Source of the DNA: an uncultured Collinsella sp.
GTDB taxonomy: Bacteria > Actinomycetota > Coriobacteriia > Coriobacteriales > Coriobacteriaceae
Direction of reading: 5' to 3'
Length of the DNA: 13,718 bases
NCBI GenBank assembly: GCA_958346165.1
Contig: CATVQO010000024.1
Location: forward strand, 1 to 13,718
In this document: positions 1 to 7,700 of the stretch, in pieces
Numbering within the stretch: position 1 is the first letter of the stretch
Layout of the letters: the number at the start of each line of letters is the position of its first letter
Program-made: the position numbers and the translations under genes
Notes under the pieces: model-generated
Database searches by the model: none
Seen by the model: the letters and a program-made list of their open reading frames with translations, nothing else
Told to the model about the DNA's origin: nothing

Positions 1-2
1 AG

Positions 3-371
3 GTCGGCCACGGCGGTGCCTTTGTGCCGGCCGACACGCGCGAGATGATCAGCGTTGACATGGGCTGCGTGGGCGACGACCTGGGCTGCACCGAGCGCAT
101 GGTTTCGATTTGCGCCAAGGATTCGGGCGGTCCGTACAACTACGACCTGGTGACCACGCTGTCCAACATCGCGCGCGAGCTGGAGCTCGATTACGCCATC
201 GATGTGTATCCGCACTACGGCTCGGACGTTGAGGCCACGCTCTCGGCCGGCTACGACATCCGTCACGGCCTGATCGGCCCCGGCGTGTACGCGAGTCACA
301 ACTACGAGCGCAGCCACATCGACGGTGTGCGCAACACCTTTGAGCTCGTCCGCGCCTACGTCCAGCGCTAA
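3..371 (+). CDS. M42-family metallo-aminopeptidase, C-terminal part (5' end outside window)
   Basis: The reading frame is open from the first bases of the window and ends at TAA, so the N-terminal part lies upstream. The visible 122 residues begin VGHGGAFVPAD, which fits the segment after the EE catalytic pair of M42 (FrvX/YpdE/SgcX-like) peptidases. They continue with a VDMGCVG segment, where the Asp is the likely metal ligand. The end carries YGSDVEATLSAG and then GVYASHNYERSH, whose His matches the last zinc ligand before the closing helix. M42 enzymes are cytosolic, usually dodecameric, di-metal aminopeptidases that trim peptides. The exact substrate cannot be told from this fragment. A GTG at 24 is internal, not a start. 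The gene converges on mnmA and is followed by a hairpin and a palindromic repeat element. Confidence 0.8.
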   Translation, partial: VGHGGAFVPADTREMISVDMGCVGDDLGCTERMVSICAKDSGGPYNYDLVTTLSNIARELELDYAIDVYPHYGSDVEATLSAGYDIRHGLIGPGVYASHNYERSHIDGVRNTFELVRAYVQR

Positions 372-379
372 CGATGCAG

Positions 380-415
380 CGGCCTCGGCTGATATGGCAG
401 TACCGACCGAGGCCG
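380..415 (+). terminator. Candidate terminator hairpin after the M42 peptidase gene
   Basis: A perfect 9-bp inverted repeat, CGGCCTCGG (380-388) and CCGAGGCCG (407-415), has an 18-nt loop and is followed by a pyrimidine-rich TCCTCTCT tract. It begins 9 nt after the stop codon. The long loop and lack of a pure T run make it a weak candidate; factor-dependent termination is also possible. Confidence 0.45.
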
Positions 416-425
416 TCCTCTCTAA

Positions 426-494
426 GTTGCGGTGAAATAGGGACTGTTTGGCGGTTTTAAACGCTTAAACAGTCCCTATTTCACCGCAAGTTAT
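426..494 (-). repeat. 69-bp palindromic intergenic element, copy 1
   Basis: Two 23-nt arms (427-449 and 467-489) are perfect reverse complements around a 17-nt loop. The arm starts TTGCGGTGAAATAGGGAC. A second copy of the same length lies at 11472-11540 in the opposite orientation, judged from the matching loop (GGCGG plus a T-rich run) and the matching flank (GTTAT here, ATAAC there). It lies between two convergent genes. It is too long and too conserved between sites to be an ordinary terminator, and neither end has a strong T run. It resembles a REP-like or MITE-like non-coding element; mobility is inferred, not shown. Confidence 0.8.
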
Positions 495-517
495 GGAGGG
501 GATGGGGCGAGGTGCTG

Positions 518-1618
518 CTATTTGATGGCTGCCGTAACGGTACCGCCGCCCAGGACGATGTCGCCGCGATAGACTACGACGGCTTGGCCGGGGGCGATGG
601 CTCGCTGGGGCTCGTTAAAAGTTAGCAGCATTTGCCTGTCTGCGCCGCGCGTAAGGGTCGCTGCCTGGTCTTTCTGACGGTAGCGGTACTTGGCGTCTAC
701 GCGAATGCCGCCGGCATCCAGCTCGGCCTCCATGCGCGCGTCCGGCGCGCTCCAGATCCACTCATCGGCCGTGAGCGCCGCGGCGGTCAGGTCCTCGGCC
801 TCACCCAGATGCACGGTGTTGTTGACGGCGTCGACGCCTGTCACGTATACGGGATGCGCCATCGCTACGCCCAAACCCTTGCGCTGGCCGATGGTATAGC
901 GCAGTGCGCCGTTGTGGCGCCCGACCACGCTGCCGTCGCGCCATACGATGTCGCCCGGTGCAGCGGCATGTCCGCAGCGGCGCTCGATATAGCCCGCGTA
1001 GTCACCGTCTGGAATAAAGCAAATATCCTCGCTTTCGGCCTTCTTGGCGTTGATGAAGTCCTGCTCGGCGGCAATGCGGCGCACGTCGCGCTCCTTGTCC
1101 AGGCCTGCCAGCGGAAAGATTGTGCGTGCCAGGCGCTCTTGCGTGAGCGAATACAAAAAGTAACTCTGGTCCTTTTTGGGGTCCTCGCCGCGATGCAGCT
1201 GCCAGGTGCCGTCGGGCGCCTGGCTCGTTTTGGCGTAATGTCCCGTTGCGATGTAGTCGCAGCCCATGTCCAGCGCCGCATCGAGCAACGCGCCAAACTT
1301 AATGTGGCGGTTGCAGATGATGCACGGGTTGGGCGTCAGCCCCTCCTGGTAGGCGTTCACAAAACGCTCGATAACACTGTGGTCGAAGGTCTGCTGCAGG
1401 TCGAGCACATGGTGGGGTATCCCCAGGCGCTCGGCGACGGCCTTTGCATCGGCGATGTCGCGGTCGACCTTACTCGTGCCCGTGGCGGGGTCGGGCGCGG
1501 GGCAGGTGAGGCGCATGGTGGCGCCGACGCATTCGTAGCCCTGGCTTTTGAGCAGGTACGCGGTCACGCTAGAATCGACGCCGCCGCTCATGGCGACGAG
1601 CACGCGCTTGTTGTGCAT
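518..1618 (-). CDS. mnmA: tRNA-specific 2-thiouridylase MnmA
   Basis: This 366-residue protein matches the family's usual length. It catalyses ATP-dependent 2-thiolation of U34 in the wobble position of Lys, Glu and Gln tRNAs in the cytosol, using sulfur relayed from a cysteine desulfurase. Visible features in order: PP-loop SGGVDSS at residues 11-17; NPCIICNRHIKFG with the catalytic Cys at about residue 102; ATGHYAK near 124-130; KKDQSYFL near 148-155; and AESEDICFIPDGDY with the second catalytic Cys at residue 200. The C-terminal part is the usual beta-barrel region. The ATG at 1618 is preceded by AAGGAG (1627-1632), 8-9 nt upstream. It lies downstream of cysK on the same strand, which makes sulfur-metabolic sense, but a terminator-like hairpin separates them. 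Confidence 0.96.
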   Translation of the reverse strand: MHNKRVLVAMSGGVDSSVTAYLLKSQGYECVGATMRLTCPAPDPATGTSKVDRDIADAKAVAERLGIPHHVLDLQQTFDHSVIERFVNAYQEGLTPNPCIICNRHIKFGALLDAALDMGCDYIATGHYAKTSQAPDGTWQLHRGEDPKKDQSYFLYSLTQERLARTIFPLAGLDKERDVRRIAAEQDFINAKKAESEDICFIPDGDYAGYIERRCGHAAAPGDIVWRDGSVVGRHNGALRYTIGQRKGLGVAMAHPVYVTGVDAVNNTVHLGEAEDLTAAALTADEWIWSAPDARMEAELDAGGIRVDAKYRYRQKDQAATLTRGADRQMLLTFNEPQRAIAPGQAVVVYRGDIVLGGGTVTAAIK

Positions 1619-1647
1619 GGGGAGGTTCTCCTTGGTGGCATGCGGCC

Positions 1648-1686
1648 AAAAAAGAAAAGCGGCGCGGGAGGCTGGTTCCGCGCCGC
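1648..1686 (-). terminator. Intrinsic terminator or attenuator between cysK and mnmA
   Basis: Read on the minus strand, GCGGCGCGG (1686-1678) pairs with CCGCGCCGC (1667-1659) around a 10-nt loop. It is followed at once by TTTTCTTTTTT (1658-1648). This is a classical strong intrinsic terminator. It would end cysK read-through, but it lies only 29 nt before the mnmA ATG, leaving no room for a promoter downstream of it. Confidence 0.85.
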
Positions 1687-1690
1687 AGAC

Positions 1691-1696
1691 ATTGTA
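1691..1696 (-). promoter_or_regulatory. mnmA: Possible extended -10 promoter for mnmA
   Basis: On the minus strand the sequence reads TTGCTACAAT, an extended -10 (TGc-TACAAT) with no convincing -35. Transcription would start near 1684, at the foot of the terminator-like hairpin. If real, mnmA transcripts pass through that hairpin first. Confidence 0.4.
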
Positions 1697-1756
1697 GCAA
1701 GTTCGGACGTCTCGTGGGACACCCTAACGAGATGGGCTCAGGCAGCCAGAAGAGAG

Positions 1757-1783
1757 GATAGGCCGGCATGCCATGGGCCTATC
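1757..1783 (-). terminator. Hairpin just downstream of cysK
   Basis: GATAGGCC and GGCCTATC form an 8-bp perfect stem (1757-1764 with 1776-1783), 16 nt after the cysK stop. On the minus strand it is followed by CTCTCTTCT, a poor T tract. It may be a weak cysK terminator or a 3'-end-stabilising hairpin. Confidence 0.4.
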
Positions 1784-1799
1784 GACAAGTGACGGGCCC

Positions 1800-2738
<939 letters not shown>

Positions 2739-2768
2739 GGTGAACCTCCAAAGTGTTCAAATGACTGG

Positions 2769-2790
2769 ACACCGTGTGGTTTTACGGTGT
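2769..2790 (-). promoter_or_regulatory. Second hairpin in the cysK leader
   Basis: ACACCGT (2769-2775) and ACGGTGT (2784-2790) form a perfect 7-bp stem with an 8-nt loop. It lies between the first leader hairpin and the cysK Shine-Dalgarno sequence (GGAGG, 2745-2749). It could be an RNA structure or a DNA operator dyad. Confidence 0.5.
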
Positions 2791-2794
2791 GTGT

Positions 2795-2837
2795 AACAGC
2801 GAAACCCACAAACCTTATAGGTTGTTCGTTTGCTGTT
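2795..2837 (-). promoter_or_regulatory. Large bulged stem-loop at the predicted 5' end of the cysK transcript
   Basis: On the plus strand, AACAGC (2795-2800) pairs with GCTGTT (2832-2837). After a single-base bulge, AAAC (2802-2805) pairs with GTTT (2828-2831). After an internal loop, AACCT (2811-2815) pairs with AGGTT (2819-2823) around a 3-nt loop. The stem starts almost exactly where transcription should begin from the promoter at 2845-2873. I do not recognise it as a known riboswitch. Confidence 0.55.
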
Positions 2838-2844
2838 GGCAAGC

Positions 2845-2873
2845 ATAGTAGGCACTAAAGCCTAGTAACGCAA
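2845..2873 (-). promoter_or_regulatory. cysK: Predicted cysK promoter
   Basis: On the minus strand: TTGCGT (2873-2868), a 17-bp spacer, and TACTAT (2850-2845). Start would be near 2838, giving a leader of about 100 nt that holds two hairpins. Confidence 0.6.
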
Positions 2874-2926
2874 TAGGAAATAGAAGATTATTACGAGTCG
2901 ATTAACCAGCTTGACGGGAATAGGTA

Positions 2927-2954
2927 TTTTCAAAACCAATTTTTCGGCTAGAAT
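2927..2954 (+). promoter_or_regulatory. Predicted promoter of the Rrf2-family regulator gene
   Basis: TTTTCA (2927-2932), a 16-bp spacer and TAGAAT (2949-2954) lie 36 bp before the ATG. The AT-rich stretch from 2874 to 2970, with a repeated GAATT (2951-2955 and 2961-2965), is the natural place for an Rrf2 operator, but I cannot assign a specific box. Confidence 0.5.
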
Positions 2955-2990
2955 TTCTACGAATTAAAAGACCGAAAGGCAGCAATATAT

Positions 2991-3419
2991 ATGTTGGTTT
3001 CCACAAAGGGCAGATATGCCCTGCGCGTTATGGTTGACCTGGCCGAGCACCAGGCGGCAGGCCGCATTCCCCTCAAAGAGATCGCGGCGCGTCAGGGGAT
3101 TTCTGAGAAATATCTGGAGAACATTTTGGCTACGCTCGTCCGCGCCAATATGCTCTCGGGCATGCGCGGCAAGGGCGGCGGCTACGTGCTCACGCGTCCG
3201 CCCGAGCAGTACACGGTGGGCGAGATCTTGCGCCTGACCGAAGGCAGCCTGGCACCGGTCGCATGCCTGGACGGCGACTGCAAGGGCTGCTCGCGTTCGG
3301 ACGAGTGTCCTACACTCGGCGTGTGGAAGAACCTGGACGAGCTCATCAACGACTACCTCGATGGCGTGACGCTCGATGCGCTCGTCGCCCCCAACGAGGG
3401 CTACGACTACGTCATCTAG
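2991..3419 (+). CDS. Rrf2-family transcriptional regulator, CymR/IscR-like
   Basis: A 142-residue protein with the Rrf2 signature: MLVSTKGRYALRVMVDLA at the start, a winged helix-turn-helix around residues 27-70 (IPLKEIAARQGISEKYLENI, then GKGGGYVLTRP), and TVGEILRLTEGSLAPV. The last part carries four cysteines at 92, 97, 100 and 106. IscR-type proteins bind an Fe-S cluster with three Cys in this region, whereas Bacillus CymR lacks them. Its position divergent from cysK suggests control of cysteine synthesis. The Cys cluster suggests Fe-S or redox sensing. Both are inferences. AAAGG at 2975-2979 is a modest ribosome-binding site 11 nt before the ATG. It ends 69 bp before a bidirectional terminator. 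Confidence 0.9.
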   Translation: MLVSTKGRYALRVMVDLAEHQAAGRIPLKEIAARQGISEKYLENILATLVRANMLSGMRGKGGGYVLTRPPEQYTVGEILRLTEGSLAPVACLDGDCKGCSRSDECPTLGVWKNLDELINDYLDGVTLDALVAPNEGYDYVI

Positions 3420-3426
3420 CCCCACC

Positions 3427-3455
3427 TGCCATTTGGGGACGGGGCAGAAATGGTA
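3427..3455. repeat. Dyad TGCCATTT/AAATGGTA in the rrf2-holin gap
   Basis: TGCCATTT (3427-3434) pairs with AAATGGTA (3448-3455), 8 bp with one G-U, around a 13-nt G-rich loop (GGGGACGGGGC). It begins 7 nt after the stop codon. It has the look of an intergenic repeat, but there is no second copy in this window. Confidence 0.35.
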
Positions 3456-3488
3456 GATTTTCTTGCCCTCTGAGGCTTGACAAATGAC

Positions 3489-3525
3489 AAGGCCGCCCAT
3501 CGTTGCGATGGACGGCCTTCGTTTT
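3489..3525. terminator. Bidirectional intrinsic terminator between convergent genes
   Basis: AAGGCCG-C-CCATCG (3489-3502) pairs with CGATGG-A-CGGCCTT (3506-3519): 13 of 14 positions pair, with a 3-nt loop. A CGTTTT tail follows on the plus strand and TTGTCATTTG on the minus strand. It lies between the Rrf2 gene and the convergent membrane-protein gene and can serve both. Confidence 0.85.
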
Positions 3526-3555
3526 GGCGTGTTGTGGCGGTCGTATCCGGTCGCT

Positions 3556-3921
3556 TTAGTTCCTGGCGATGCTGTCGAGAATGCTGCGCATGATGGATAC
3601 CAGGATGCTGCCCATAAAGGCCGATCCAAAGCTGGCGATGGAGATGCCGACGCCCAGCAGGTTGACCGACAGGTAACTCGCGAGCTCAAGCATAAAGCTG
3701 TTGACGACAAGCTGGAAAATGCCCAGCGTAATGATCGTGAGCGGCAGCGAGATGACCGTGAGGAACGGTTTGACGAACGAATCGACAATGTTCAGGAACA
3801 GTCCCACAAAGGCAAAGCAGACCCAGGTCTCGGCAAAGCCGAAGGGTTGGATACCGGGGACGAGGAACGTGGCGATCGCGATGGCGATCGAGGTGAAGAG
3901 CCAGTTAAGCATAAAGCGCAT
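3556..3921 (-). CDS. YvlD-like small membrane protein (phage holin family IV, 4 TM)
   Basis: A 121-residue, strongly hydrophobic protein with about four membrane helices, at roughly residues 5-25, 28-48, 52-80 and 88-115. The conserved core NIVDSFVKPFLTVISLPLTIITLGIF is typical of the superfamily IV holin-like family (PF04020). Most members are chromosomal inner-membrane proteins of unknown function, some linked to envelope stress, rather than phage lysis proteins. No lysin or phage gene is nearby, so a lysis role is unlikely. The ATG at 3921 is preceded by AAAGGA 8 nt upstream. It is a single-gene unit. I see no clear promoter in the 324-bp gap upstream. Confidence 0.85.
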   Translation of the reverse strand: MRFMLNWLFTSIAIAIATFLVPGIQPFGFAETWVCFAFVGLFLNIVDSFVKPFLTVISLPLTIITLGIFQLVVNSFMLELASYLSVNLLGVGISIASFGSAFMGSILVSIMRSILDSIARN

Positions 3922-4134
3922 GGCGTGAATCCTTTCTTGCGCCGGGATTGCTGGCGTCGCGTGAAGCGGCTTACGGCGGCGACCTGGATGGTTGCGCGGG
4001 CGCGCCGCGGTGTTTGGGCGCCCATTGTCTCAAATATTCGTGGAGCTTACGTGCGCATATGGTTTCTAAACGGCGTTCGTCCTGAAAAACGCGCCGCTGG
4101 CAGAGAGTCTTGTCGCTTTAGTTTGGTGGTGTGC
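3922..4134. other. Gap upstream of the holin-like gene: little recognisable
   Basis: This is the larger part of a 324-bp divergent gap. It holds a GC-rich tract (3940-4020), an AT-richer patch (4028-4080) and an imperfect dyad CGGCGTT...AACGCGCCG around 4070-4097. No tRNA, conserved ORF or firm minus-strand promoter could be recognised. Confidence 0.4.
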
Positions 4135-4140
4135 TACACT
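4110..4140 (+). promoter_or_regulatory. Predicted promoter of the TrpR-like gene
   Basis: TTGTCG (4110-4115), a long 19-bp spacer and TGcTACACT, an extended -10 (hexamer 4135-4140). The start would be near 4147, at the foot of the hairpin at 4146-4169, giving a leader of about 100 nt. Confidence 0.55.
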
Positions 4141-4145
4141 GCTAC

Positions 4146-4169
4146 GGGCAAAAGCCACAGGCGTTGCCC
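4146..4169 (+). promoter_or_regulatory. Hairpin at the predicted 5' end of the TrpR-like transcript
   Basis: GGGCAA (4146-4151) pairs with TTGCCC (4164-4169), with an inner GCC-ACA-GGC (4154-4162). It overlaps the predicted start site, so it could be an autoregulatory operator or a 5' stabilising stem-loop. The DNA dyad is not like the E. coli TrpR operator CTAGTTAACTAG. Confidence 0.45.
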
Positions 4170-4191
4170 TATTGCATAGAACGGGTGAACG

Positions 4192-4242
4192 ATGCCCGAT
4201 GTCAGTATCAACTTCGATGCCTTTTGGCGGGTTTGGCGGTGA
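4192..4242 (+). CDS. Possible 16-residue leader peptide with two Trp codons
   Basis: ATG at 4192 opens a short frame, MPDVSINFDAFWRVWR, ending with TGA at 4240-4242. The TrpR-like ATG at 4246 follows three bases later, in the same frame. Two Trp codons lie among the last five, next to the start of a Trp-repressor-family gene. The end of the peptide overlaps GGTGATC (4238-4244), which matches part of the Shine-Dalgarno consensus and probably serves the downstream gene, so the two could be translationally coupled. Its own ribosome-binding site (GGGTGAAC) is weak. It could be chance; no similar protein is recognised. Confidence 0.35.
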   Translation: MPDVSINFDAFWRVWR

Positions 4243-4245
4243 TCG

Positions 4246-4545
4246 ATGAATATCGAGAACATGTTTGACAAGCCTGATGTCAAGCAGCTGGTCCACGCAT
4301 TTAGCCTTTTGGACGACGAGAAGGATATCCAAGCGTTTTTGACCGATATCTGCACGCCGCGCGAGATTTGCGACCTTTCTCAGCGTTTGCAGGTTGCGCG
4401 CTATTTGGACGAGGGCGAGCCTTATGTTGAGGTTCAGGCCCGTACCGGCGCTTCGTCCACCACGGTGAGCCGCGTTTCAAAGGCGCTGAACGGCGAGTAC
4501 GGTGGCTACCGCAAGATCCTCATTAAGTTGGAGGATGGCGAGTAG
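4246..4545 (+). CDS. TrpR/YerC-YecD family DNA-binding protein
   Basis: A 99-residue protein of the Trp-repressor superfamily, closest in feel to the YerC/YecD group. The N-terminal helices include LVHAFSLLDDEKDIQAFLTD. TPREICDLSQRLQVARYLDEG follows, and a helix-turn-helix occupies about residues 58-80 (EPYVEVQARTGASSTTVSRV). The C-terminus is GEYGGYRKILIKLE. YerC-type proteins are common in Gram-positive bacteria and are not shown to respond to tryptophan; in Bacillus the gene lies beside pcrB-pcrA-ligA. Here it precedes addB-addA, another UvrD-superfamily helicase locus, but a terminator separates them. The start is fixed by GGTGATC just before the ATG. Target genes cannot be told from the sequence. 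Confidence 0.88.
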   Translation: MNIENMFDKPDVKQLVHAFSLLDDEKDIQAFLTDICTPREICDLSQRLQVARYLDEGEPYVEVQARTGASSTTVSRVSKALNGEYGGYRKILIKLEDGE

Positions 4546-4571
4546 GCCAGCGACAACATTGAATTACGAAG

Positions 4572-4596
4572 AACCGTCCCTCCGGGGGCGGTTTTT
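4572..4596 (+). terminator. Intrinsic terminator after the TrpR-like gene
   Basis: AACCGTCCC (4572-4580) pairs with GGGGCGGTT (4585-4593), including one T-G pair, around a TCCG loop. The stem runs into TTTTT (4592-4596). Confidence 0.85.
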
Positions 4597-4729
4597 ATAT
4601 GCCTGCAATCGGCTGGTGCGTTGGGTTCAGGTTGCTTTGTACCAAAAGATGGAACTGCGGTGGCAATGTGTCCGCTTGGGCGGGTAGGATGGATGCATTG
4701 ATTATTGCGAACGGTTTGAGCGGAGGACC

Positions 4730-7700
4730 ATGCCTGTTCGAATCTATACCACCAATGCCGGCACGGATTTGAGCGATGCCGAGTCGGCGCTGCTTGCCGA
4801 CCTTATTGCCCGTCACGGGCGTGCCGTGTTGCTGGCACCAACGTTTGCCGAGCTCGATCTGTGCCGTCATGATGCGGCGGAAGCCGGCATTTCGCTGGGT
4901 ATCGACTACAAGACACCCGCATCGTGGCTTCGCTCGCTTTGGGAGCTTTTGGGCGACGGGCGCGGTTTCGTCGACAACCTGCAACGTCAGATGCTGTTTT
5001 CGGATATGATTGCCCGCCGCGACGATGCCGACCTGCAGCCGCTTTCGCGTAGCCAGGGCACGGTGCGCATGCTCGCGCGCATGGCCCGCGATGTGCTGCC
5101 GGGTGTGGCGGGGACGACGGCCGAGCGATGCGGTGGCAACAATTGCCAGCCTGAGCCAAAAAGCGATGCCGAGGCTCGTGTGTTTGAGCTTTTGCGTGCC
5201 TACGCGGGCGGTTTGGACCGTCGAGATATGGTCGAGCCCTGCGAGGCAGCCGACATTATGGCCGGTGCCCTGGCCGATAGCCTGCCGGCGTGCGCCCGCG
5301 CCGTATGCGTGCGCGGTACCACGTCGTTTACGCACGGTCTACTCGAGCTGCTGTCTGCCGTGGCGAACAATGGGGGAGAGGTCGTCGTGCTGCTTGCCCG
5401 CGAGCAGGCGGCGATGCGCGAGGAGCTTGCCACGGCATTTGATGCCCGCGGTGTGCTGTTTGAGATCGCGCCGCTGGGGGAGGACGCCGTCGCGTCTGAT
5501 GTCGCTTGCGGGGCCGCCGCTCAGCCTGCCTTTATTGAGGTCGCCGGCCCCCATGCCCGTGCTCATGTCTATGCGGACGCCATCGATAAGTTGGTGAAAG
5601 CGCACAAGGAGTCCAAGGCCGATAAAGCTACTGCAACGCCCGTCGACCCCGTGCGCGTGCTCGTCGTTTCTGCCCGGGCACCCCAGCTGTTCGGCGAGCT
5701 CGCCGCCCGTTTGGCGGCGCGTCACATTGCGGCCGAGACGACTGAGTTCACGGCGTTTTCCCAGTCCATCGCGGGCAGGCAGTTTACGGCGCTCGCCAAC
5801 CTGATCGAGCGTATGAAAGCCGCCGACGAGGGCACCGCTTCCAAGACTGAGTGGTGGCCCGCGCCGGAGCTTACCGACTGGATCTACAGTCCGCTTTCGG
5901 GCGCTGATGCCGTCAATGCCCGTACCTTCGATAAGAATATGCGTCTCTCGCGCAGCAAGACTACCGCGGGCGTCAAGAGCCTGCTGCAGAGCGTTCAGGG
6001 CCAGGTGAGGGGCGCGCGCAAGGCGACGAGCGACGATAACTGGTTTAAGAACGTACCGTGTGTGGTCTCGGACGTGTTTCAGGCGCTGTGGCGTGACAAG
6101 CCCGTGACGGCGCTTAAGGCCATGCTTGCCGTTGCCGAGGCGTTGCCCGATCGCGCTCTAGGCGGCCTTGACGGCCAGGCCCGTCGCCAGGCAGAGACGG
6201 CTTTGCTGCGCCATGCCATCGACATCCTTATGAACGATGCTCGCGCGCTCGACGTGTCGCAGGCCGCGACCGTGCCGGTTCTCGACGGCGTTCGAACCAA
6301 GGTGGACAAGCGCAGTACCGCCTACGATTACGAGACCTATGAGGTCGATCGCACACCACGAGCACAAGTGCGCTTCGCGTCGCTTGCCGATGCGTCGGTT
6401 CTTCGCCCTGGCAGCTACGATGCCGTGCTGTTTGCCGATGTCGACCTGGACAGCTATCCGCTTTCGCACGAAGAGGGCCCGCTTGCCACGTTGACAGCCG
6501 AGCTGCGCCGCGACGGCGTGTCTTTGGAGCCCGCTGCCCTGCTGCGCGTGCGCTTTGGCCGTGCGATGCAGGCGGCGAGCGGTCCGGTCGCGCTCGCCCG
6601 TGTGACGCACGATCGCCAGGCACGCGAGTGCTACCCGGCAGCCGTATGGACCGAGCTGTGGGCACATGCCGAGGCCGCTTGCGCTGCCAAGCCCATGCGC
6701 GTGGGCGAGGGCGATATCATCGCCGACTTTGATCCCGCGGCAGGTGAAGGCCTCAAGCGCGAGCGCGTGACCTGTGAAGCCCCTCAGCATCTGAGTGCCG
6801 AGGCCGTGCCGTATTTGGTCCTGCGCCGTCGCGATGGCGAGGGTGAGGACGCGCCGCTCGTGCCGCGTCTGACGTCCGCCTCGCAGATCGAGGCCTATTC
6901 GACCTGCCCGCTATGCTGGTTCGTCTCGTACCGCGTGAAGCCCCAGTCGATCGACGCGGGCTTTGGCAACATGGAAAAGGGCAACTTTGTCCACGACGTG
7001 CTGGAGCATCTGCATGCCCGTCTGCCCCAAGAGGGCATGGAGCGCGTGACGCCCGAGAATCTGCCGCGCGCACAGGAGCTGCTGCACGAGGTCTTTGACG
7101 AGACGTTGGCCGAGCACGCCGGCAAGCGCGGCACGGAGGGCCCGCTGGTGCCGCTCTCTGCGGTGGAGGAACGCCAGGTGGCCGAGATCTTGCCGCAGCT
7201 GGAGGGTGTGCTTGCCTACGAGTCCGAGGCACTTGCCCCCTTTGCCCCGCGCTACCTGGAGTTCGCCTTCAACGAGCTCATGGTCGAGTATGCCGGTTGG
7301 CCGCTTGGCGGGCGCATCGACCGCGTGGACGTGGACGCCGAGAATCGTGCCGTGGTGATCGACTACAAGCATCGCACGGGCGTTGAGGAGTTTAAGCTCG
7401 CCGACCCCACGGTGCGCGACGAGGAATCGGGCACGGCGCCCATCGACGATCCGCGCTGGTTGCCACCACATACCCAAACGCTCATCTACGCCCAGGCCAT
7501 GCGCCGGGCGCTGGATTTGGACACCCGCGCGGCGCTCTACTTTTCGACCAAGGGCGGCAAGCCGGCGTTGCGCGGTGCCGCGAGCGCCGAGCTGCTCGAG
7601 GAAGAGCGCGGCGACGGTCGCATCCCGGGCCTTAAGAAAGGTTTCCCCGGCGAGGGTGGCAGCATGGACTTCGACGCCCTGCTCGATCGCGTTGAGGCCG

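Noticed and set aside
632..1792. A 386-codon plus-strand frame opposite mnmA
   Set aside because: It is the antisense shadow of a clear MnmA. It has no domain, and its composition is typical of antisense translation in GC-rich DNA.
2795..2837. T-box or known riboswitch before cysK
   Set aside because: I see no T-box sequence, specifier loop or terminator, and no SAM-riboswitch core. The leader is kept as an unassigned structure only.
2964..3788. A 274-codon minus-strand frame opposite the Rrf2 gene
   Set aside because: It crosses the bidirectional terminator and overlaps two better supported genes. No family is recognised.
3556..3921. Prophage lysis cassette
   Set aside because: The family name includes holin, but there is no endolysin or phage structural gene and the neighbours are housekeeping genes.
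3484..4179. A 231-codon plus-strand frame opposite the holin-like gene
   Set aside because: It is antisense to a protein with clear membrane helices and a known family pattern. The translation is very charged and low in complexity.
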